This document shows positions 58,079 to 64,000 of a DNA stretch of 64,000 nucleotides, one piece after another. Where the stretch lies: the NCBI RefSeq assembly GCF_003590715.1, contig NZ_QQVY01000009.1, positions 1 through 64,000 on the forward strand. The letters are read 5' to 3'. Below the pieces are notes generated by a model. That model had not been told where the DNA came from. It saw nothing but the letters and a program-made list of their open reading frames with translations, and ran no database searches. Position numbers and translations under genes: made by a program. Origin of the DNA: Paracoccus sp. JM45. Lineage in GTDB: Bacteria > Pseudomonadota > Alphaproteobacteria > Rhodobacterales > Rhodobacteraceae. Numbering within the stretch: the first letter of the stretch is position 1; each line of letters begins with the position of its first letter.

Positions 58079-58900
58079 TCAGTCGCGCAGCAGTTCGTTG
58101 ACCGAGGTTTTCGACCGCGTCTGGGCGTCCACACGCTTGACGATCACCGCGCAATAGAGGTTCACGCCGTTTTTCGACGGCATCGAGCCTGCGACCACAA
58201 CCGATCCTGCAGGGACCTCGCCATACATCACCTCGCCGGTTTCGCGGTCAAGGATCTTGGTCGACTGGCCGATATAGACGCCCATGCCCAGAACCGCGCC
58301 TTCGCGGATGATGCAGCCTTCGACGACTTCGGAACGTGCGCCGATAAAGCAGTTATCCTCGATGATGGTCGGGCCGGCCTGCAGGGGTTCCAGCACGCCA
58401 CCGATGCCGACGCCGCCGGATAGGTGGACGTTCTTGCCGATCTGCGCACAGCTGCCGACCGTGGCCCAGGTATCGACCATCGTGCCTTCGCCGACATAGG
58501 CGCCAAGGTTCACGAAAGACGGCATCAGGATCGCGCCTTTGCCGATGAATGCGGAACGGCGCACAATGGCACCCGGCACAGCGCGGAAGCCTGCATCGCG
58601 CCATTGGTTCGCACCCCAGCCATGGAATTTGCTGGGCACCTTGTCCCACCAGTTGGCCCCCTGCGGTCCGCCCGACATTTCTTCCATGTCGTTCAGGCGG
58701 AATGACAGCAGCACGGCCTTTTTGGCCCATTGGTTCACATGCCAGTCATCGCCGCGCTTTTCAGCCGCGCGCAATTCACCGCTGTCCAGCTGCAACAGGG
58801 TCTGTTCCACAGCTTCGCGGACGGGGCCGGTGGTGCCGGTGTTGATTTGGGCGCGGTTTTCCCACGCGGCTTCGATGGCGGTTTCCAGGGCTTGGGTCAT
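58079..58900 (-). CDS. dapD: Tetrahydrodipicolinate N-succinyltransferase
   Basis: DapD adds succinyl to tetrahydrodipicolinate in lysine and diaminopimelate synthesis. The 273-residue product has the helical N-terminal domain and the left-handed beta-helix of hexapeptide repeats ([41 protein letters not shown]) with the [13 protein letters not shown] signature. The start at 58900 has AGAGAGGCCACC upstream. It may work with the DapC-like aminotransferase of this window. Confidence 0.96.
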   Translation of the reverse strand: MTQALETAIEAAWENRAQINTGTTGPVREAVEQTLLQLDSGELRAAEKRGDDWHVNQWAKKAVLLSFRLNDMEEMSGGPQGANWWDKVPSKFHGWGANQWRDAGFRAVPGAIVRRSAFIGKGAILMPSFVNLGAYVGEGTMVDTWATVGSCAQIGKNVHLSGGVGIGGVLEPLQAGPTIIEDNCFIGARSEVVEGCIIREGAVLGMGVYIGQSTKILDRETGEVMYGEVPAGSVVVAGSMPSKNGVNLYCAVIVKRVDAQTRSKTSVNELLRD

Positions 58901-59005
58901 GGTGGCCTCTCTTCGGTCGGGTCTGCGGGTGGAAAAGGTCTTGGTCGGGCTATAAGCATCAGGGAAAGCCCGCGCAATCCGCGCGTGCCCCAGATGAGGC
59001 CATGA

Positions 59006-59839
59006 ATGACCGACACGCCGAAAGATGACCGCATTCACGCGCTGCCCCACAGCGATCAGGATGTCGCCCGCGCCAAGCGCACCCCTGACACGCCACAGAC
59101 ACGTGCGCCATCCTATCAGCTGGCCTTCACCGACAATGATTTCATGCTGCGCGAGGAATTGCGCCCCGTCCGCTTGCAGCTTGAACTGCTGAAGCCGCAG
59201 ATGATCATGGACGAGGAAGGCATCGAATCAACCGTTGTGATCTTCGGTGGTGCACGCATCCCCGCCCCCGACCGCGCCGAACAGGCCCGCACGCCCGAAT
59301 TGGCAGCCCTGTCGAAATATTATGATCAGGCGCGGATTTTCGGCCGGAACATGACCGAGCGCAGTCTGGAAACCGGCGGGCATGAATTTGTCGTCTGCAC
59401 CGGCGGCGGCCCCGGCGTGATGGAGGCGGGCAATCTGGGCGCCCATGACGTCGGTGGCAAATCCATCGGCCTTGGCATCGTGTTACCGCACGAGCAGGCC
59501 CCGAATATCTATGTCACGCCGGACCTGTGCTTCAACTTCCACTATTTCGCCGTGCGCAAGATGCATTTCCTGATGCGCGCCCGTGCCATTACGGTCTTTC
59601 CGGGCGGCTTCGGGACATTGGACGAACTGTTCGAAACGCTGACCCTGATCCAGACCGGCCGCATGGCCCGCATTCCCGTCCTGCTGTTCGGCGGTCCTTT
59701 CTGGGACGAGATTATCAACTGGAAGGCACTGGCCCGCGCCGGCACCATCAGCGATGCCGATCTGGACCTGATCCATTATGTCGAAACCGCGGATGAGGCG
59801 ATTGCCATCATCGACAGTTGGCCGCGCCCCGACTGTTAA
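59006..59839 (+). CDS. LOG-family protein (cytokinin-type phosphoribohydrolase)
   Basis: A 277-residue LOG-family protein. The hallmark [15 protein letters not shown] and the preceding [23 protein letters not shown] and the arginine in [10 protein letters not shown] are intact. LOG proteins cleave ribose 5-phosphate from AMP-type nucleotides. The bacterial role is usually nucleotide salvage rather than cytokinin. It has an N-terminal extension of about 70 residues compared with minimal LOG. The stop shares TTAA with the convergent transporter gene. Confidence 0.88.
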   Translation: MTDTPKDDRIHALPHSDQDVARAKRTPDTPQTRAPSYQLAFTDNDFMLREELRPVRLQLELLKPQMIMDEEGIESTVVIFGGARIPAPDRAEQARTPELAALSKYYDQARIFGRNMTERSLETGGHEFVVCTGGGPGVMEAGNLGAHDVGGKSIGLGIVLPHEQAPNIYVTPDLCFNFHYFAVRKMHFLMRARAITVFPGGFGTLDELFETLTLIQTGRMARIPVLLFGGPFWDEIINWKALARAGTISDADLDLIHYVETADEAIAIIDSWPRPDC

Positions 59840-60738
59840 GCCGGTTTCAGGACGGGGCGGCGGCGCATCAGCATCAGAACGACGCCCGCCCCGACCAGCA
59901 GCCCTGCCAGCAGGAAGTTTTGCGGCAAAGGCTCGGCGAACATCCACAGCGCGCCTGCGGCACCGGTCAGGGCCGCAACAGGGCCCAGCAGTGACAGCGT
60001 AACAGGACCGCCAAGGCGCTGAAGCTGAAAAAATGCGATATACTGGATGACAAAGACCAGAATATCGATGGCGATGATCAGCCGCATATTGCCGCTTTGC
60101 CACAGGATGTCAGGCGCGCCGTCCACAAAAGGTGCCACGACCATACAGACCAGCCCGCCCATCAGCAGCGTCATCGCCGATAACGTCAAAGGCCGCGCCC
60201 CTTTGGGCCAATAGCGGCTGCGATAGATATTGCCACCCGCCACCACGACCGGCATCGCGGTCGCAAGCACCAGCCACAGAATTTCGCCCGAAGGCAGTTC
60301 GGTCAGTTTCGACATCGCCAGCAGCATACCACCCGCAAGGCCCAGACCGACGGCAAAGGCGCGGCGGGGGTTGGCACCCTCCAGCCCGATCAGGCGGGCC
60401 AGCGCCCATGTCAGCAGGATCGGGAATGCATAAGTCAACGAGATATAGCCCGCCCCCACATGCGCCACCGCCAGATAGCCAAGCGCCATCGGCGTCGCCA
60501 TCAGCGCCCCTGCCCCCAGCGCGAACAGAAGCATATGTCGCACGGATTGCCCCTGCCCCAAGGCCTGCGCCAGAACCAGCTGGACGACACCGCTACCGAT
60601 CAGCACAAAGCCCAAAAACCAGATCATCGGCGCGCCTGCATCCGATACGATCCGCGAAATCAGGATCGTCACCGCCAGGGCGGCACCCGCTGTCAGCAGA
60701 CAGCCCAACATCATGATACGCGCTTGCAGCTCGGTCAT
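59836..60738 (-). CDS. DMT-family (EamA) transporter
   Basis: A 300-residue ten-helix EamA-type transporter. Both EamA halves are visible, the first with GYISLTYAFPILLTWALARLIGLEGANPRRAFAVGLGLAGGMLL and the second with QYIAFFQLQRLGGPVTLSLLGPVAALTGAAGALWMFAEPL. It is transcribed divergently from a MarR-family gene with a 49-base gap, a pecM/pecS-like arrangement, so it may be an efflux pump under that regulator. The start is at 60738. Confidence 0.85.
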   Translation of the reverse strand: MTELQARIMMLGCLLTAGAALAVTILISRIVSDAGAPMIWFLGFVLIGSGVVQLVLAQALGQGQSVRHMLLFALGAGALMATPMALGYLAVAHVGAGYISLTYAFPILLTWALARLIGLEGANPRRAFAVGLGLAGGMLLAMSKLTELPSGEILWLVLATAMPVVVAGGNIYRSRYWPKGARPLTLSAMTLLMGGLVCMVVAPFVDGAPDILWQSGNMRLIIAIDILVFVIQYIAFFQLQRLGGPVTLSLLGPVAALTGAAGALWMFAEPLPQNFLLAGLLVGAGVVLMLMRRRPVLKPA

Positions 60739-60741
60739 TGA

Positions 60742-60763
60742 ATCACTCCGGTATTCGCGTGAT
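60742..60763. promoter_or_regulatory. Candidate operator in the divergent transporter/MarR gap
   Basis: ATCAC (60742-60746) and GTGAT (60759-60763) form a dyad with a 12-base spacer in the 49-base gap between the two divergent starts. A MarR dimer could bind here and control both genes. The match is short and unproved. Confidence 0.35.
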
Positions 60764-60787
60764 AGTGTCTTTACGAAAACAATCTTG

Positions 60788-61291
60788 ATGGCAAGACATA
60801 TGGCCGAAAAAGACCGCGCAGCCAAAGCTGCCGATGCATGGCGACGTGAACGCCCTGATCTGGATGTTCAGGCGATGGAGATTATCGGCAGGCTGAACGA
60901 GGTTTCGGCCCTGATCACCCGCGAGCACCTGCAACCGGGTTTTGACCGATTCGGTTTGCAGGGGGGGGAATTCGATGTGTTGGCAACCTTGCGACGCGCA
61001 GGCGCGCCCTTCACCCTGACGCCGACCGCCCTCTATGAGGCGACGATGCTCAGTTCGGGCGGAATGACAGCGCGTCTGGACCGTTTGCAGGCGCGGGACC
61101 TGATTCGTCGCCAGCCGAACCCTGATGACAGACGTGGAACATTGGTCGCACTGACCGACGCCGGTCTGGCGCTGATCAATCAGGCCATCGGACCACATGC
61201 GGAAAACGAAACCCGCCTGATGTCGGCCCTGTCGGCGCAAGAGCGCACGCACCTGAACAATTTACTGCGTCAGCTGCGTGCGGCGTTGTGA
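60788..61291 (+). CDS. MarR-family regulator of the urate-responsive (PecS/HucR) type
   Basis: A 167-residue winged-helix repressor. Beyond the normal MarR core (ALYEATMLSSGGMTARLDRLQARDLIRR) and wing (NPDDRRGTLVALT), it has an extra N-terminal helix ending WRRERPDLDVQAMEIIGRL, which is the hallmark of urate-binding MarR proteins, and the GEFDVLATLRRAG segment contributing an Asp; a Trp, Asp and two Arg of the ligand site are at their places. It should respond to urate or another purine, regulating its own gene and the divergent transporter. Start may be 60788 or 60800. Confidence 0.8.
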   Translation: MARHMAEKDRAAKAADAWRRERPDLDVQAMEIIGRLNEVSALITREHLQPGFDRFGLQGGEFDVLATLRRAGAPFTLTPTALYEATMLSSGGMTARLDRLQARDLIRRQPNPDDRRGTLVALTDAGLALINQAIGPHAENETRLMSALSAQERTHLNNLLRQLRAAL

Positions 61292-62464
61292 TTATTCGGC
61301 AGCCTCGGCCGCAATAGCGGCGCGTGATTTGCGGCCACGTTCGGTTGCCGATTTCAGCTGCCCACAGGCGGCCATGATGTCTTCGCCGCGCGGCGTGCGG
61401 ATCGGGCTGGCATAGCCCGCCTTATAGATGATGTCCGCGAAGGCATGGATGCGGTTGTTGCTGGACCGCTTATAGGGCGCACCCGGCCATTCGTTGAACG
61501 GGATCAGGTTGATCTTGGCAGGGATGCCGCGAATCAGTTCGACCAGACGATGTGCGTCTTCATCCGTATCATTCACTCCAGCCAGCATCACATATTCAAA
61601 GGTGATGCGTTCGCTGTTGGTCAGTCGCGGATAATCACGCAGCGCGTTCAGCAGGGTTTCGATGTTCCAGCGCTTGTTGATGGGGACCAGCTTGTTGCGG
61701 ACCTCATCGGTGGTGGCGTGGAAGCTGACGGCCAGCAAGCAGCCGATTTCTTCGGCGGTGCGGGCGATTTCGGGAACCACGCCGCTGGTCGACAGGGTGA
61801 TCCGGCGCCGCGACAGGGACAGGCCTTCGTTGTCCATGACGATCTTCATCGCATCACGGACGTTTTCAAAGTTGTACAGCGGCTCGCCCATGCCCATCAG
61901 GACCATATTGCTGATCAGACGGGTTTCATCCTTAGGCGCGCCCTGAACCGGCCATTCGCCCAGATCGTCGCGGGCCAGCAGCAATTGTCCGACAATTTCG
62001 CCCGCTGTCAGGTTGCGGACCAGCTTTTGCGTGCCGGTGTGGCAGAAGGAACAAGTCAGCGTGCAGCCAACCTGACTGCTGACACACAGCGTGCCACGAC
62101 CCTCTTCGGGGATATAGACCACCTCGACCTCATGGCCGCCGGCGATACGGACCAGATATTTGCGCGTGCCATCGGTGCTGACCTGACGTGACACGATTTC
62201 GGGCAGGGTAATTTCGAATTTATCGGCCAGCAGTTGGCGATAATCCTTGGCAAGATTCGTCATCTGCGCGAAATCGCGCACGCCCCAGTGATAGATCCAC
62301 TGCCAGACCTGTCCGACGCGCATCTTCGCCTGACGTTCCGGAGTGCCTGCAGCGACCAGCGCTTCAAGCAGCTGCTCACGGGACAAACCGACGATATTCG
62401 TGCGGCCCGTATCGGGCAGCTTGCGGGGGATGGTCAAAACATCCTGCGTGATCGGGGCGGACAT
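61292..62464 (-). CDS. rlmN: RlmN, dual-specificity 23S rRNA/tRNA adenine C2 methyltransferase
   Basis: RlmN is a radical-SAM enzyme that methylates A2503 of 23S rRNA and A37 of some tRNAs. The 390-residue product has the iron-sulfur motif Cys134, Cys138, Cys141 ([11 protein letters not shown]), the catalytic cysteine at 127 ([10 protein letters not shown]), and the C-terminal CGQLKSA cysteine. [12 protein letters not shown] is the family motif. The ATG at 62464 is preferred over 62506. The stop abuts that of the MarR gene. Confidence 0.95.
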   Translation of the reverse strand: MSAPITQDVLTIPRKLPDTGRTNIVGLSREQLLEALVAAGTPERQAKMRVGQVWQWIYHWGVRDFAQMTNLAKDYRQLLADKFEITLPEIVSRQVSTDGTRKYLVRIAGGHEVEVVYIPEEGRGTLCVSSQVGCTLTCSFCHTGTQKLVRNLTAGEIVGQLLLARDDLGEWPVQGAPKDETRLISNMVLMGMGEPLYNFENVRDAMKIVMDNEGLSLSRRRITLSTSGVVPEIARTAEEIGCLLAVSFHATTDEVRNKLVPINKRWNIETLLNALRDYPRLTNSERITFEYVMLAGVNDTDEDAHRLVELIRGIPAKINLIPFNEWPGAPYKRSSNNRIHAFADIIYKAGYASPIRTPRGEDIMAACGQLKSATERGRKSRAAIAAEAAE

Positions 62465-62560
62465 GACGATACCTGAAGATTGGGTGAAACGACGCAGATA
62501 TGCCAAACGGGACCGGAAATCAACCAGCCCCGCCTAATTGTCCTGTCATACCTGCAATGA

Positions 62561-62578
62561 ACGGGGCGGGTGCCCCGT
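62561..62578 (-). other. G/C-only hairpin after the IalB-like gene
   Basis: ACGGGGC (62561-62567) pairs perfectly with GCCCCGT (62572-62578) around GGGT, directly after the IalB-like stop on the minus strand. There is no T-run. Confidence 0.5.
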
Positions 62579-62583
62579 CCGGA

Positions 62584-63105
62584 TTATTTGCAGCGTTCGC
62601 GTGCCGTATTGGTCGCGGCAGTGATGCCCGACAGGCTAAACGTGTCCTTCGTGGTCGTCCCGCGCGCCGAACGGCCCGTGATGACCGCCGAGGAACCTGC
62701 GCGCAACGAACTGATCATTGCCTGATCATCCGAGGGGCTGCCCGTCCATGCGCTTTCACCTTCGGTGAACAGGTTGAACTTGCGACCACCGACATCAACC
62801 TCGACGGTCGAATCGGGCGCGAAGGGATAGCCGCCGGTAAAGGACACTTCACCGTCCTGACCCGGACGATAGGCCACATACAGGCGGATATCGCCGCGCT
62901 GCACCTCGGTCGGCTGACCGTCTTTGGTGTTGATCGTGGACTTGGGCGGGGAAACCGCCCAGCATTCGCGGGGGCTGTCGGCTGCAAAGACCGTCCAGTC
63001 ACCCTCGGTTGCCACGACGTTGTTCGTTTCCTGGGCAATCGCCGTACCAAGTCCGGCGATCAGGACAAGACTTGCGCCGAAACCGCGCAGCGTAGTTTTC
63101 ATCAT
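62584..63105 (-). CDS. IalB-like (invasion associated locus B) exported protein
   Basis: A 173-residue exported protein with a clear signal peptide (ending GLGTAIAQ, about residue 26) and the IalB family pattern GDWTVFAADSPRECWAVSPP, then a beta-rich core and TFSLSGITAATNTARERC with two cysteines that may pair. The name comes from Bartonella; in free-living alphaproteobacteria it is an envelope protein of unknown job. The start at 63105 follows CAGGAGGCAGAGC. Confidence 0.85.
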   Translation of the reverse strand: MMKTTLRGFGASLVLIAGLGTAIAQETNNVVATEGDWTVFAADSPRECWAVSPPKSTINTKDGQPTEVQRGDIRLYVAYRPGQDGEVSFTGGYPFAPDSTVEVDVGGRKFNLFTEGESAWTGSPSDDQAMISSLRAGSSAVITGRSARGTTTKDTFSLSGITAATNTARERCK

Positions 63106-63256
63106 GCTCTGCCTCCTGAGATTCATTTCGCCACTCGATCGGCGTTGTTCCCGATTGCGGTGGTCTTTTCAACCATCTCTCGTCAGGATAGCGAAAATCG
63201 CGGCACCCGAAAGGGCGTGCAAGCGAAATCGCGCAATTGTCAGGGAGAATTTGCGA

Positions 63257-64000
63257 ATGCGTTCCGCAGATATGATTGAACTGTGGCGCGGCGGAATGAG
63301 AGAGAGCCTGCATCGCGGCCATGCCGTGATCTGTGATGCCCACGGCCTGGTCGAGGCATGGGGCCAACCGTCGCGCACCATCTTTCCACGGTCGTCCTGT
63401 AAAATGATTCAGGCGCTTCCCCTGATCGAAAGCGGTGCCGCCGATGCGGCAGGGCTGACGGACCGCCAGCTGGCACTGGCCTGCGCCAGCCATTCGGGCG
63501 GTGATCTTCATGTCAAAGCCGTCGAAAGCTGGATCACCGGCATGGGGCTTGCCGAAGCGGATTTGCGCTGCGGCACCCATATGCCCCGCGATCCCGCCGA
63601 AAACCGCCGTCTGACCTGTTCGGATGAAAGCCCCTGTCAGTATCACAACAACTGTTCGGGAAAACACGCCGGTTTCCTGACATTGAACAAACATCTGCGC
63701 GGCGGCGCGGATTATGTCGACCCCGACCACCCCGTCCAGCAGGCTGTCAAAGCCGCATTCGAGGATGTGACAGGTGAAACCAGCCCCGGCTTCGGCATTG
63801 ACGGTTGTTCGGCCCCCAACTGGGCGTCGTCGCTGGAAGGTCTGGCACGCGGCATGGCCCGCTTTGCCAATCCCGGTAACGACACCCGCGGGCAGGCCAT
63901 GCAGCGACTGGCCACTGCCATGCGGACATATCCCGAATTGGTCGCGGGTGAAGGCCGCGCCTGCACCCTGCTGATGCAGGCGATGGACCATAAGGTCACC
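63257..64000 (+). CDS. L-asparaginase II family protein, cut by the window end
   Basis: The visible 248 codons encode a protein of the asparaginase family found in rhizobia (PF06089 type), unrelated to classical type II asparaginases. Recognisable blocks are GMRESLHRGHAVI, PRSSCKMIQALPLIESGAAD, CASHSGG, NNCSGKHAGFLTL and GIDGCSAPNWASSLEGLARG. It hydrolyses asparagine to aspartate and ammonia. The start at 63257 follows GGGAG; a second ATG lies five codons on. Divergent from the IalB-like gene. The last quarter is missing because the sequence stops. Confidence 0.88.
   Translation, partial: MRSADMIELWRGGMRESLHRGHAVICDAHGLVEAWGQPSRTIFPRSSCKMIQALPLIESGAADAAGLTDRQLALACASHSGGDLHVKAVESWITGMGLAEADLRCGTHMPRDPAENRRLTCSDESPCQYHNNCSGKHAGFLTLNKHLRGGADYVDPDHPVQQAVKAAFEDVTGETSPGFGIDGCSAPNWASSLEGLARGMARFANPGNDTRGQAMQRLATAMRTYPELVAGEGRACTLLMQAMDHKVT

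Overview
The window is a stretch of ordinary, GC-rich, densely packed chromosome from an alphaproteobacterium, almost certainly a member of the Rhodobacteraceae. The placement rests on family-typical genes: a CenR-type response regulator, a leuS-lptE-holA block next to a DUF3576 lipoprotein, rsmB-purH-lspA-DUF3035-M16-M16, a DUF2478 protein, membrane-bound ferritin MbfA, an IalB-like protein and a short acidic porin with an alphaproteobacterial look. I see no rRNA, tRNA, CRISPR array, prophage, intact insertion sequence or replication origin. Genus cannot be fixed from the sequence alone.

Layout. 0.1-8.7 kb: msrPQ methionine sulfoxide repair, recQ, yggT, a thioesterase-like protein, a UMF1-type MFS protein, murein endopeptidase mepA, a phytase-like esterase and a queuosine-precursor transporter. 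8.7-9.0 kb: a free-standing small gene of about 200 bases with an exceptionally long Shine-Dalgarno match and its own terminator. 9-25.6 kb: lactate permease, thiolase, a ModE-N regulator, a lytic transglycosylase, GST, a HI0933 flavoprotein, holA-lptE-leuS, DUF3576, porin, yggS (carrying a perfect 9-base tandem repeat), an L,D-transpeptidase-fold protein, ribA, cenR and a glutathionyl-hydroquinone reductase. 25.6-38.1 kb: MFS, xth, nhaC, a cnoX-LON-trm112-rhomboid operon, a zinc protease-like protein, ftsK, an aminotransferase, an amidase and an SDH assembly factor.

38.1-49.5 kb: rsmB, purH, lspA, DUF3035, a cytochrome P450, two M16 peptidases, mutL and a PQQ-type sugar dehydrogenase. 49.5-64 kb: UlaG-like hydrolase, TVP38, RluA-type synthase, LysE exporter, free methionine-R-sulfoxide reductase, a DUF2478-TusA-mbfA operon, an AEC transporter, an enoyl-CoA hydratase, exoD, a YaiI protein, dapD, LOG, a divergent DMT transporter/urate-type MarR pair, rlmN, an ialB-like gene and an asparaginase cut by the window end.

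Themes: oxidative protein repair (MsrPQ, fRMsr, CnoX), cell envelope (LptE, MepA, LspA, porin, CenR, transglycosylase, transpeptidase), RNA modification (RsmB, RlmN, RluA, Trm112, queuosine precursor uptake) and DNA repair (RecQ, ExoIII, MutL). Genes are tightly packed: four convergent pairs share a 4-base palindromic stop (TTAA or CTAG), and many co-directional genes overlap start-on-stop. Terminators come in two kinds: classical hairpin plus T-run, and pure G/C hairpins without a T-run found repeatedly in short gaps. The least ordinary items are the small gene at 8.76 kb and the in-frame repeat in yggS.
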